Shown here: positions 37,358 to 49,463 of the stretch, one piece after another | Layout of the letters: each line of letters opens with the position of its first letter | Position numbering within the stretch: the first letter of the stretch is position 1 | NCBI GenBank assembly: GCA_014905825.1 | Contig: JACGCN010000023.1 | Span: 620,001-684,000, forward strand | DNA length: 64,000 bases | Source: Lyophyllum atratum | Lineage: Eukaryota; Basidiomycota; Agaricomycetes; Agaricales; Lyophyllaceae | Reading direction: 5' to 3' | Translations under genes and position numbers: made by a program | Notes under the pieces: model-generated | What the model saw: the letters and a program-made list of their open reading frames with translations, nothing else | The model's database searches: none | What the model was told of the DNA's origin: nothing

Positions 37358-37788
37358 GGCAGGAAGAAGGAGATAGGGAGGAGCGAGAAACCGAAGGGGA
37401 GCGACCGACGAGCGACGGTGTTTCTGGATGACCTCTCGCCACTTTTCAGAGCGAAATCTCACATGATCACCTGATCAAAATTTGACAAACCGACTTGACG
37501 TCAGCGATGGATCCGTGGTCTGGATCGACTTTTCGACGGTCTCTACCGGCTCAGCCCAGACAACCTTCAAATCATCTGCGGAGTATCGGTAACTGCGCGT
37601 AACCCCAAGATCAAATTTGTTCTGTATTCTTAGCGAAATCATGGCACTGGGGAACCTCCTCCGGGGTCGTCGCCCTCTATGACAGCAATACCGTTACGAA
37701 CCCCGTTAGAAGTTGAAAGGTTGGTCATGATCTTGATACCTCAATATTTAATCCGCAGCTCCCAAAGGACACGTCTTTTGACGGACGA
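37358..37788. other. SCS7 upstream region with a CRE palindrome
   Basis: No coding sequence is supported. TGACGTCA at 37496-37503, about 140 bases upstream of the SCS7 ATG, is a perfect CRE (ATF/CREB-type bZIP) palindrome. The acyl-CoA synthetase gene ends at the right boundary. Confidence 0.5.
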
Positions 37789-40413
37789 TCACGGCCTCGC
37801 TACGCGCCCCACGTTCTTCCCTGCAAGCTCTCTGCTCCATCTCCGCAGCACATGTTTCATGACCTTCCCGCTCGCGGTCTTGGGAAGTTCCTTGGGGGCG
37901 CCGTCCTCGCCGAGAAACCAAATCCACGCGGGCGCGTTCTAGAACATACATTTTCAATGCAACTCTGAGCGGATATCGAACGTGGCACGAACCTGCGGAT
38001 TCATATCCTTGGCAACTCTCTCTCGTATGCTCTCTCTGGATACGGAAGTACCCACTCGTCGGGCGATCCACGCGCCCACGACTTCTCCGTAGTTCCCATC
38101 TGGGACGGAAACAGCGGCTGCTTCTTCGATGCTCTCCTGCGCAGTCAGTGCGTTCTCTATCTGAACAGGGAATAGGTTCTGGAAATGAAGATAAGTATCC
38201 ATAGGTGTTATGTCGTGAAGAGAAAAATCGTACCTCTCCGCCACGAATAATAATGTCCTTGATTCTGCCAACGACTACATCAGACGCATCAGCCTCCATT
38301 TCGGGCAGAGAAACAGATACCTACTCCTTAGATATCCCTCCTCGTCCATAATCCCCTCGTCACCGGTATACATCCACAAGGTCCCCTTTTCATCCGTTTT
38401 CATGACCGCCCGCGTTTGTTCCTCGTCTTCCCAATACCTACCAAAATTGACTTCACTATCTCGGACACATGTAAGAAAAGCGCTTACCCCTTCTGCAACA
38501 GATAGCCTGCGATACATATCTCCCCTGGGGTACCGACAGGAACGACGTTTCCGTCTGGGTCAATTAGTTTAGCTTTGACGTGAGCCTGCACTTTGCCGAC
38601 CGTCTCGACGCGTTTAATGATGTCGTCCGCCGGGGTAGTTTGGAAGGAGACCGGGCTAGGTGGTGGACGCGAATACGATCACTGACTGGAGCTTCACAAT
38701 AATGGATGCATACGACGAACCTGGTTTCAGCTGCAACCACACTAAATGAGTTTCCTACAGAAAGCGTCTACGGAAAGAACTCACTCATGCCATACGCGTT
38801 CGTCAGATCGACTAAGTTCAACTTAGCGATGAGATTCTTCATCAAGCATATTGGAATGGGGGACCCCGCGGCGATTCCAGTCCTAACTCAGTAAAGCCTG
38901 TTGAACACATCGCAACCGGAGTGGAAAATGACAATGAGTACCTCAAGCTGCTGGTATCAAGTTTCTCGCCGGCCGCCTGCCGCCTGTCGAATTCGGAAAG
39001 GACACCGAGGAAGTGCGTCGGGACCCCATGCAGCGCCGTGCATCGTTCCTCGACGACAGCATCCACGATCGCTGTGGGATTGAACACATCGGACGGATAC
39101 ACGATACATGCACCATGAGTCCAGGCGGCAAGGTTTCCTAGAACAAGGCGTATATGGGGCGAAGTAAGCCTTGCGAATAGGAAACGTATATCCAAACACT
39201 CATCAAAACAATGGAATAACGGGGGAACATTACCTAGGGACGCGGTGAGAAAGCATAGAACGAAAGGAAAAGGAAGGGCATACATAGGATATCCTTTTCA
39301 GAGAGATACATACATCGCCCAATAGATAGGCCGTTGTTTAGAAGGTTAGAGTGGGTAAGCTGGTGGTGCCATTTTCATCGCCGCGAACTCAATTCTGTAT
39401 CACACAACTTACTGAAACAGCTTTAGGTGCACCCGTAGTCCCGCTGAAAGCAAGGAAGAAAGTCAACAACACAAATTTCAAGTATACCACTCCACCCCAC
39501 CTTGTGAATTGCAAGTTAATAACATCATCCTTCTCCAAAGAAGCAGAAATATCACGCAGAAGGCTTTTCTCCCTCGTGTCCTCTCGCCACATGGGAATCT
39601 CCCTCCAATCAATAGTACTCCGCACTCCCAATTTGTCCAGTTCGCCCTGATATTCCCCCTTATTGTCTACAACGACCAAGTTCTTCAGCTCCGGCAAGTC
39701 TTCTACCTGTATGTCACCAGGTTTTGAATCTTTCAAGCCTGGTAACACGCTTGCGAGCATCTCAACATATGCAGAGGTCCGGATGCGAGGGACAACGAAG
39801 AGGTGCTTCACCCCGACGAGCTTGAGGGTGTTGACCTGAGCATACGCAGATGCGCTCCGTCAAATTCCACCAAGTGCGAGGATCAGAATAAGCACCTACC
39901 AATTCATGCGCGCGATACGCCGGATTCACAGTCACCAGAATAGCTCCTATCTGTGCACATGCCCACTGAAGCATTGCATACGCGCTGGCGTTATTATTCG
40001 GATCCGCTCGTCACATACTCCACGGTATCGTGGCAATGCACGAAGACAACACACCTATTGTTCCCCATTACGACGCCAACGCGGTCACCTTTGCGTACAC
40101 CCATGTTCAACAGCCCGCGTGCAAGGGCATTGATGTGCCGGTCGAATTCGGCAAAGTCCCAGGCAAGGTGTGATTTCCCCTCGAGGTTCCTCGATGGTGG
40201 CCCGTTGTGCGCGCGGTGGGACTCGCTCCTGCATATGAGCGCCGGTCGGGTGGGGAAGTTGCGCAAGATCGTTGAGTTGAAGTAGTCCCCAAGTGTGCGG
40301 GGATCAAGCGGGGGGTGCAGGGGACCTTCAACAGCGGAATGGGTTAGCAAGCGCCGCGCGGTGGCGCGACGACGACTGATGAGGGTGGGCACACGTCCTA
40401 GTGAGAGGTTCAT
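37789..40413 (-). CDS. Acyl-CoA synthetase (AMP-forming), ACSF2-like
   Basis: The enzyme activates a carboxylic acid to its CoA thioester through an adenylate; a medium- or long-chain fatty-acid substrate is inferred. The start at 40413 gives MNLSLGRVPTLISRRRATARRLL, a basic mitochondrial-type presequence. Exons follow with LARGLLNMGVRKGDRVGVVMGNN, the P-loop-like signature FTSGTTGAPKAV (split by an intron, near 39410-39510), [55 protein letters not shown] and the catalytic-lysine region ELPKTASGKVMKHVLRRW. It ends ARP, without a PTS1 signal. About twelve exons are inferred. All adenylate-forming motifs are present. Confidence 0.92.
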
Positions 40414-40817
40414 GATGAGCAAACGGAGCCAGCAGCCAGACCCCACATTATCATGGGTGTCAATTTCAATTTACGGTTAGGCTGGTATCTCCGGATTCCG
40501 GGGTTAGAACTGATCGAACAACGACCCCCACGCGCCACAATGATCAGCTGGGAGAGGATTATCATTGAGTCTAGTAGTAGTAAGTCTAGCTTTCTAGGCA
40601 GTACATTAGTTGAAGTCCCATATCTAGTAGTACTAGAGGAGTAAGTCCTCGGAGTATCGAGTTGTGTCGAGTGTAGAGTAGGTCTAAAATATGCTTCCAT
40701 GAGGGGACAAGTCCTACGCAGGTCTTCGATCGCCATCACGGGAAGCCACGCAAAGTCGCCGACGCTGGCAGGGATGACTGCAATGGTGCCCTAGCCCATG
40801 CCTAACATCCCTAAGAT
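40414..40817. other. Intergenic upstream of the acyl-CoA synthetase
   Basis: The segment is the promoter side of the synthetase and the 3' flank of the carrier gene. A short repetitive patch of CTAG/TAGTAG units lies at about 40568-40640 (ctagtagtagtaag, tctagtagtactag). No coding sequence is supported. Confidence 0.5.
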
Positions 40818-42268
40818 TCATCCGAGCCAAGCCGCCAAACCGTCGTACACCACAAACACAATCCCACTACTCGGCACGGCCCGCGCGACGGTCATGCCAC
40901 AACCAGCGTAGAGCCCCCGCAGACCGTGGGTGGCATATATCCGAGCCAATGTCCCAGTAAATGTCTGGGACGACGCCCGAGCCGCCGCAGCCTGTTTCGA
41001 TAGCGTAGCAGCGCGAGCATTAGAGGGTCGCAGTTCATCTTCCGTCTGCATCGCGCTCTTCACCGTGTCCGCTGGATAAAACGCCAAAACGCAGGCGCCT
41101 CCGGCAATAGCCCCAGACAACGCTGATTCCCAGGGAAGGAGTTCCGTTCCTACATCCGGCTTTGAAGTTGATGACCGAGGCGGTTGGAGGTGTTCTCGTG
41201 CATATGTCTCGGCCTCTTGAGCTCGCCGCCGGCGTAATAGCCTATCAGCCACGATCTCTTTGACAGCGAACCATGCTGCTGTTCCCCCTGTTTCTCGAAC
41301 AAGGGTGCCGGTATGGCCTATCCACAAGCCACGGATGCCATGTGTTTGTACCGTTTCACGGATAATACCTAGTGGGCCAGGCGGGTATTTGAAAATCGTA
41401 GTTGATGAACTGGGATGATGGTCGTATATGGTGCGGTGAGACGTCGAAGGCTTGGGAATAGGTGCACGACTCGTCGAAAACGTAGGCAAGGTGAATAGCC
41501 GCGTCGGAGACATCGAGGCGAACAGCGGACGGTGAGATGAATATCGTTGCTGCTTAGGCATGTTCATCATCTGAACTTGCATCTTGCACTTGACCAATTC
41601 GATGGGGGTACTGCACGAAGAGTCAGTCAATCGTGTAAGTCATCAAGCCCTCAGCGAGGACGTAGGTCTGATGCACCAACATGATGAAGCTGCTGACAAA
41701 ACCTGCGCCTGCAGCAGCAAGGCCCAATTCCGGTATTGAAAGTTTCTCGCTGCGCGACCGAGAAGTGGCAGCCCGAATGATATCTTGGAAACCCGAGTAC
41801 GCGACAAAAAGAGCCGCCGTCTCGGCCATGGAGCCTACAATGGGAGCTGGGATGCCCTGGTATAACTACTTAGCCGCGTCAATGATAGATATAACCGCAA
41901 CACCCACCCTGTAGAGACCTCTCAATCCTTCCTCCTGCCACGTCCGCTTCAAGCAGTCTATGGGCCCATTAAAGTGTGGTGTGTTCGAAGAGGTGGTCTG
42001 AGACAGTATTTGCGCCTGGAGCCGCACCTTCGCGAGGTCAAAGGGGTACTCGAAGATTTCCGACACCATCCCGGCAAACTATAAGAAAAAAGAACACTTC
42101 TTCAGCGACAATGACGCGAAAAACCTGGACTGCGGCACGTACACTTCCGAATGCAATGGTTTTTAGCGCACTGCTAAACGTGAAAAGCGCGGCACCGTCA
42201 GGGTTTGGGTCCTGGCTGAGCCCCGAAGAGATCTGCACCACGACGGCGTCCTCGATGGGAGGTGGCAT
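40818..42268 (-). CDS. ORT1: Mitochondrial ornithine-type carrier
   Basis: This belongs to the mitochondrial carrier family and moves a metabolite across the inner membrane; ornithine/basic amino acid exchange (ORT1/ARG11) is inferred from the signature sequences. The start at 42268 gives MPPPIEDAVVVQISSG. Three carrier repeats are visible, each with its P-x-[DE]-x-x-[KR] motif: YPFDLAKVRLQ, TPIELVKCKMQ and YPADTVKSAMQ. The matching second-half motifs are GLRGLYR, GIRGLWIGHTGTLVRETGG and GLRGLYAGCGMTVARAVPS. A 60-residue serine/proline-rich insertion interrupts repeat 2 (about 41390-41550), as in other fungal carriers of this type. Four exons are inferred and the stop is at 40818. Confidence 0.88.
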
Positions 42269-42680
42269 GCTACCCAGTCCAAGTAAAATAGAGGGGTTAT
42301 GAGTGCATTACGGATCGTCGCCACTCGGCACAGGAGGGAAGGGCAAGAAAATTTTAAACCCAGCTCTTGCAATTTTGTCAGTGGTCCCAGCCCCTGGCCG
42401 ACCTATATATTCGGGGACACGCAGGAATATGCAGAACAATTCACATTGTCGACATCCTCCAGTCCTCTATCTACCATGTCTTCAGGAGAGTCGAAAATGG
42501 GCCATGGTGAGTGCGTGAATGACATCTCGTCGATCATCTCCTTGTGTGGTATTGACATTGCAAAATACCGGATCGATCGCTCTCGATAGCTCTGGATACT
42601 CTGCATTACATTGCGATGAGTCGGAATCATATACACGGGACGGTAATTATACAGATTGGATGCTCTAGTCTCTGACCATT
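42269..42680. other. Short intergenic region with TATA box and possible small gene
   Basis: The carrier start (minus) is at the left and ADH copy 2 ends (minus) at the right. A TATA-like TATATATT (about 42403-42410) precedes an ATG at 42477 (MSSGESKMGH) followed by a canonical GTGAGTGCG donor. A spliced small ORF is conceivable but no homology is seen. Treated as unproven. Confidence 0.35.
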
Positions 42681-44256
42681 CTATGGCTTGATGACAATCT
42701 TAAGGGCACCCCTACTGTTCATCTTATCGAGGGCCTTCTGGTAATCGTCGAGTTTGAAAACATCTGTTACCATGCCTTTCGTCTTAACCTTGCCGCTGTC
42801 CAAATAGGCAACTGCACGGGGGAAGCAGAAGGTTTGAGAGAACGAGCCAATGATCTGCGAGACGGGAGTAAGCAAGATCTTCTGGAGAACATAACGAGAT
42901 GTCGAACACTAACCTTGATTTCGTCACTGAATATCTAGAGGAATAAATATTGAAATCAATCAATCGCCTCCAGAAAAGAGGAAAATCTCCTACCTTCGAG
43001 GGTGGCCAGTGAACTAGCGCCTTGTTCTCATACACGCCGTAGATCATCAATGTGCCGCCTCGTCGCACGTAGTTGATACTCTCATTGGCCAGCTTCTCCA
43101 CACCTGTCGCCTCCACCACCACATCGAAGCCATATGGGTTGTCGTCCTTCAGCTTCTGCCACTGCGCTTCGGGGTTCTTCCTGTCTAGCTCGATGTATTC
43201 GTCTGCTGCCTCAAGGTCCTTTGCGATGTCCATCTTGATTCCCTTGTTCGCAGCGATGACAACGCGAGCCGCGCCGTTGAGTTTGAGCAGTTGTGCGAGG
43301 ATGAGCCCGGTTGGCCCGGCTCCTAGTAGGAGCACGTCAACACCGACCGGCGGGTTGAGCTTATCGAGGCCATGAATAGCGCATGCTGCGGGCTCCAGCA
43401 GTGTGGACTCTTCGTCCGTGAGGTTGTGGATCTTGTACAGCTTCTTCTGTTGGCTTTGGGTTCGAAGGCATTCATAAGCTACAGCATCGCCACAGCCAGC
43501 AATGGAGGGACGTACTAGGCGATGTACTCAGCGAACCCGCCATCCTGGGTTACGCCACGCGCTTCGAAGTTCTCGCAAAGAAGTGACTGTCCTCTGCGAC
43601 AGTAGAAGCATTTCTCGCACTAAGCAAATGCGATCATGATCGAAAGAGAAGGTGGTGGCCTATGAGCGCCTCATGTGGCGTGCATATTTCAGGGACCACT
43701 CACGGTGAGACCAACATCAGCGACACAGCGGTCGCCGATTTCGAAGCCCTTGACCTTCTTGCCCATCTTGACAATAGAGCCGATCGCTTCGTGCCCCGGG
43801 ATAAGCTATCACGAAGGACTGAGCAATGTTTGGCGATGCGCGATGTAGACGCATACCGGGAATTTGGAGATGAACTCCCCCTGGAAGATACACAAGTCAG
43901 CGACGTCGTTGACTGATCGGAGAAGACTCCTCTCACATGGTGGATATGCTGGTCAGTGCCACACATGCCTAGCACACGGTATTACGGTGAGCCCCCGCGA
44001 GTTGAACATTATACTAAGACCTACCACAGCAGTGCACTGTATGCCAACATCAGTCTAACGGCTCACCTAAGTATAACTAGTGACAAACCTTTGAGCAGAA
44101 CATCTTCGTCCCCGATCGTAGGAATTGGGACTTGTCTGATCTCGAAATGCTCCGGCTATCGCGCGTGGCGGGATGAGTACGAGCACGACGCCTGAGGGTA
44201 GAACTTACAGCAGTGTACCAGAGAGCTTTCATCGTCTTTCCTGTGAGTTCAGACAT
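42681..44256 (-). CDS. Zinc-dependent alcohol/polyol dehydrogenase (MDR family), copy 2
   Basis: This is the paralogue of the gene at 568-2172 and has the same predicted reaction. The start at 44256 gives [16 protein letters not shown], with a second Met at 44232. Exons join to [20 protein letters not shown], then the zinc motif [33 protein letters not shown], the structural zinc loop [33 protein letters not shown] and [20 protein letters not shown]. It ends GALKIVIKP at 42681. Intron positions agree with copy 1 at the first exon, inside the zinc-motif region and around KIFSDEIK, supporting gene duplication. About thirteen exons are inferred. Catalytic and structural cysteines are intact. The substrate (possibly arabinitol or sorbitol) is unproven. 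Confidence 0.88.
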
Positions 44257-44846
44257 GATGGCGCGTAGTTAACCGAAAGTAATTCGTGTATGTTGGGGAG
44301 AAAGACGAAGGATTCGGTGTATTTTTGTATCTAAAGGCGACAAGGCTTTATAAATCGCAGCTCCACTCCACTAGAACAGCCTAACACCGTGTGCCGGATA
44401 ATCTCATTTTGATTTTAGGGTGAAAAATATATCACTACACGCGACTTATGACGCACATCGTAGACACTTTCTTCCCCGACGTCTTTCTGATGAAAGCGCG
44501 CCTGGTGACAAGCAGACCAAGCGAACCAGTGTGGGACCAGGTGGGACCCCATTTGGGAGCCCCCTAACGTTTTCAAGTGCAACTGGACCGACGAGGAAGT
44601 GATGAGAACGTCGGCAACGCATAGTGGAAGATCTTGTGGAGCGGGAAGCATGACGTCATATAAGTTGGTCCTATCACCCGACTTCATGTGTTTCCCCAAC
44701 GACCACTAGTACTCACAAGACCGAGTACAAGGTCGTGACCTCGAGGATTCGGTGCAAGAAGTAATTAGATAGAATTCTATTGGTATGATATAAAATCCTC
44801 CCGTCAACCCAATGATACATAGATAGATATGGATAGCACCTCGATC
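44257..44846. other. Intergenic between ADH copy 2 and the acid phosphatase
   Basis: The segment is the promoter side of ADH copy 2. A TTTATAAA-like stretch (near 44347-44355) lies about 95 bases upstream of the 44256 start. No coding sequence is supported. Confidence 0.45.
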
Positions 44847-47246
44847 TCAACCCGACCGTCCAGCGGGCACGCATTCGGCTTCGAAGTCCACCGGAGTAAG
44901 GTCCTTCACGCGCTCGCGGAACGCTTTGAAAGTGCAGAACTCGGGTGAGCCAGGTAGATGTTTCCCTTCTCCCGCACAGAATGGAATAGCCAGGTTCTTG
45001 TTCTGGTATCGCATCCTCACAACTGCGGACGTGTCAATCATTGCCCAACAGCTGCAACACGTGGTGAAACATACAGTGTTCTGGCGTAGGCTTCGATCTG
45101 AAGCTCGATAATACCGTCTGCGGCAACGATGCGCCGCCTACAGTTGTGGTTTCTGTCCTTCTCTTGAATAGCTCGAACGTGATTGAGGCAGTGAATGCCG
45201 GCCACCTGCACACAATATAGGATCAGCACAGATCTTTAATCTCCACACTCCACTTCCATCAAGTATCACTCCACTTCCATATGAAGGTGAAAGCCAACTT
45301 ACTGCTCATCAAACACATCCAGCGTCGAGCACAGTGCCGCCAGGGCAGTATCGTGTGTGGCGTGAACAAGGATGTTCAGCGGGTTCTGTGCGCCTTTGTC
45401 GACTTTGTCTTGCATCTTGCGCGTCATATCGTCGAGGAGCCGGCCCATGCCCAGACGACGCACCTCCTCGGTCTTGTCTGTATGTCTTTAAATCAGTATA
45501 ACTACTCCGGCGGCGTGCCGCATGAGAACGGAGATAATCTCACACCCTGGGAGTAGATGTTAATCAGTCAGAATAAAATGAAAGATAGATTCGAAATGAC
45601 ATGCCTGCGAACCACTCATTTACGACTGCTTTCTCCTGAAATATACGTGCATCAGAAACATTATTCGTTAAGGGTTGGAAGATGACGCCCACGCACGATG
45701 ATGTCAACGACAGCCTTATCTTCAAATTCAGGAGGCACTTTGATACCATGGGCGATTGCCGCGCGAACCTAGTTGCCAATAGAGTGATCAGAAATGAGCG
45801 CTTTCTTCACAATCGCATAATGTGAAATCCAGACCGTATCCATGATGCCAGATGCCCTAGGCTTGCCGTCGATCCGTATGGGTTTTCCTTCGAGGTACTT
45901 GGAAAGGCGTCCGTCTAGCGGCTCGAGAGTGGGATTGTACGCGCTGGCGGCAGCTGCAGATCATATCAGATACCCCGCGACCTCGCAGAGAAGACGTAGA
46001 TATCCTCACCTTGAGCAAAACCTAACTGAAGGATTTCCAGACGTTTGCATGCGTACGTATTTCCAAGCAGGTTCTCATCTTTCCCGTTCCTGACGTAGAC
46101 ATGATCTTGGCGTCAGACGTTGAGCAATATGCGATAGGCGATAGAGTACCTGATGAGGATGTTGGGAACGGCGTCTGTTCCGCATCTCTCTGTGGGGTAT
46201 AGGCCGTGCACCACCTGCTGCAACGACTCGATTGTGCGCGGCATATTCGTACTCCTACGAGACAAGCAAAGGGCGTTGAGAGGCACTGATGACACGCAGA
46301 AGCTCAAAACACGCACCGGAAATAGACTTCATTCTTCTTGGACAGCTTATCGGGGAGGAACCCTAATCTGAATGAGGGCAAACTGTAAGAAGCACGGCAA
46401 AGGGGAAGGAGGATGAAGTACCTGTCAACATAGAGTTCTCGCAAGGACTTGCCGAAGTTGTACGTTGACTGTTGCGCCATAAGTACACCGTTCCAGGTAG
46501 CCAATAAGTTGTAGATGCATACCTGTCTCCCTACGTCGGTAAGTTCACCAAGTAGGCTAAGTCCCCAGATGTAGTCAATAAGGCCAGAACTCCTCGGAAT
46601 GAAAAAGAGCACGCACCACTCCGCCTCCACCGCTGATCCATCTACACGTTCCACCATCTTCCGCGAACGCAAAAAACCATCCTCTGTAGCGTTCGTCACG
46701 GCCGCGTGGAACTGTCTTGAGGTTTTACACATCATCCAATGCTCCGGGATTGACGCCGGCGGACTCGAAAGACGCACACCGACAGGTGCTCGTTCGCCTT
46801 CATGTGCCAACCCAAGTCCAAATTCGAAGTCACATTCAATTTATAGATTGATGACAGATGTACGAACGCCACCCAAAAGCACATACACATACGAGGAAGC
46901 ACACCATGAGCCACGATTATGAGGAAGACACGAGGAAAAGGGAAGCCTCACCATGCCGTACGTAAACGTGCACCTGGTCAAGTTCAAGGGTGTTGGGTGC
47001 AATAGGGTAGTTCTCTGTATCGAACGGGACCTGCGGCGTTCGATACGTATGTATCCTTCCTGCTTCAGACGGTTTCGTCGCGCCGAAGACCATGGAGCTA
47101 CCGGGGTCGTGTGCTGCAGCGGGTATCGCGTTGACGTTGGGCGCGTGTGCGGTGGTTGAGTAGGCTGGATAGGGAGCACAGAGAAGAAAGACCGTAAATG
47201 TAATAGATGTCAGGAAGCTCAAGAAAGGTCTTCTCGGAGGGGTCAT
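44847..47246 (-). CDS. Secreted histidine acid phosphatase
   Basis: This is a branch-2 histidine phosphatase (acid phosphatase/phytase-like), which hydrolyses phosphate monoesters through a phosphohistidine. The start at 47246 gives MTPPRRPFLSFLTSITFTVFLL, a signal peptide, ending near ...YPAYSTTA. The catalytic motif is split by an intron: VRHGE at the end of exon 1 and RTPVGVRL at the start of exon 2. Downstream are GELTDVGRQ, ESLQQVVHGLYP, and the proton-donor motif HATHDTALAALC. The C-terminal exons include VRMRYQNKNLAIPFCAGEGKHLPGSPEFC, with cysteines likely in disulphides. It ends at 44847. Length is about 460-500 residues over at least nine exons. The neighbour and context give no specific substrate. 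Confidence 0.88.
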
Positions 47247-47782
47247 GAAAGCAAAGCAGAAATGAAATAAAGAGTCAGTACTGTGGCGGTGCCACCGTAC
47301 TTGGCGCTGATGGCATTGATGCGGCAGCAGAATAGCGTTCCGGAATCCGAACTGGCCGAAGTCATCCCCGATGTCACTAACGCCTCCTCCTCCTCCACTA
47401 CGAGTGCGATGGTATCAATATCAATTTAGCTGGAAAGCAGGTAGCTGTCTACCATTCATCAATATGCCTCTTTCTAACTTAGTTTACCCTAGAGCTATCA
47501 ATGAGCAATTGAGAAGTTTGCTAAGTTCGCCTCGATCGGTCGAAAGACAGACGCCCTCGGACATCGTTGGTGGCTTCCAGACGAGAGATTTATTTCAAGC
47601 GCCCGAGGGGTAGGGTGTACCCAGTAGTACCCCTGGTACCTAAAGCCGCAGTCATTTAGGAAATACCAGACTGGCCGCGAATATGGAATTATATTCATCC
47701 CCTACAATTCATTCCTTCAACGGAATACTGACGGCAGAGAGATACGACTCTAATGCATCGTCAAACACTAGCCTTCGACATC
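47247..47782. other. Intergenic, acid phosphatase promoter side
   Basis: No coding sequence is supported. A short CCTCCTCCTCCTCC repeat lies at about 47383-47396. The right end is the 3' flank of DUF6534 copy B. Confidence 0.45.
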
Positions 47783-49463
47783 TTATAGTGTTTGTGTCAG
47801 ACAATCATAGGACCACAATACAGGCGATGGCTTCACCTCAAAATCCTTCATTGGAAGGTCGCTCGTAGTTTCCGTCTCTTGAAAAACTTGAAGGCGATGC
47901 GGCCCCTGGCGATATCCAGTTTTTGTTTGGTGACTTCTGCTTGTTGTCAGCTCTCCGAACCTCATACCGCTAACGGTGGTGTTGTCTTGACCACTGAGAC
48001 GCAGAGCGAGGCCATTCCCTGACATGTACACGCGGTTATTGAATACTGCCATGAGCGTGTTTGAGTAACTGTAAGACAGCTATTAGGTTGCTGACCGTAG
48101 GGATGCTTCTATATGACTCACAGCTTGGCAAGGACATAACCACTGTGATCTTTGGTTAGCGGGGAAATCGACTTTCGAGGAATAAACCTTACGGAGCCAC
48201 AGAAGCCGTGGAGTCAGGGCCCTGAGGATGTGATAAATCAGCATTGCTGAAACGCGAAGACTCAGAATTCTTACATTTACTGCCAAGAGGCAGACCAGTG
48301 CGACAATTGCAACTGAAGCTGGTGCATCTGCGTCAGTACTGGAAAAGCCCGAGTCCTCCTGTGGAATGCAAACCTGTAACTGTGTTTGTCTCCACGGTGA
48401 GACGTACAATTTTGACAAGAATGTTGTCCGTATTCTGGTGTTCCGAACGGCTTTTCGCCCTTAGAAGCTGGGGATATAGATTTATGATGCAAACGGTCCT
48501 GCGACGAGCAAGTAACTTACTAGCCAGGTCATGATTATCGCGATCAGTGTGTCTGCCAAGGCGCTGCCACCTAGCCAAAACTACAATTCGGATGAGAAGA
48601 GGGATCGATAGAACAATTCTGAAGGTCTCTCACGCAGAATTGTACGGTAAGCTTGTTTAAGAGGGTAAGATCTCCAAGCTGAAATGCCTAGGAGCATGGC
48701 ATGGTCATCTTAAAAGCCGCAAGGACGTAGAAAATATCATACCCCAATCCCTACGGCAAACCCACCACCCACCCCAGCTAAGGAAGTCTAAAGACCCGAG
48801 TTTGAACACAGCAGCTCCTGAGCATTTTGATATACAAACCAGGGAAACCAAGATTGGAAGCCCCATTGATTTCCCCAATATCCAGATCCTCCAGCAGAAG
48901 AATACTTGGACAATAAACGCAATTATCGCACCCAGGATTGGCACACCAAGCGGCGAGATATGGGGGTCGGCTAGAAAGAGCATATTTCCGTAGCCCTCGG
49001 CGAACCAGTGGAATGCGTCTGCCGTGGAAAGGATTGATTGGATGGTATCCAGAGCGAAAATGCCGTAGACTAGAGGCAAGGGGTATGCCATATCGGTGTC
49101 GAGTATATCTGGGAGGATGTTTCCACACACCAAGGAATTTGATCTTCTTCTTGTCATCGGGAAAGCATTGAGCATTCACATCTGTACTAGATTGCGATTA
49201 ATATGATGCCGATACACTTCAAGCAAGATCATACAAGTTTGAGTGACCAGAATGCCATACAAAAACCAGTTGAGCATGATTCCAACAAGCTGGCGGTGCG
49301 GTATAGGTTTGACAGTAGTTAGTCCAATAGATGACGGAGCTCACCGGAGGGCCCGCTCTAGCAACAAAACGCGATTACGGAATAAAGTTATATGAGCTTG
49401 GTGAGAAACTCACATAGAAGCAATAGTCTGTGGAATGGGCGGTAAGGCAGTCATGGAAGTCAT
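47783..49463 (-). CDS. DUF6534-like multi-pass membrane protein, copy B
   Basis: This is the paralogue of the gene at 5635-7464 and has unknown function. The start at 49463 gives MTSMTALPPIPQTIASM before the first intron. Further blocks are VYGIFALDTIQSILSTADAFHWFAEGYGN, VQVFFCWRIWILGK, LRAKSRSEHQNTDNILVKIVRLTVETNTV, VAIVALVCLLAVN and the terminal exon MAVFNNRVYMSGNG. The order and the introns match copy A, including the intron just before the C-terminal tail. About seven hydrophobic segments are visible. The tail of about 80 residues is shorter than in copy A and ends at 47783. Edges of internal exons are approximate. Confidence 0.82.
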
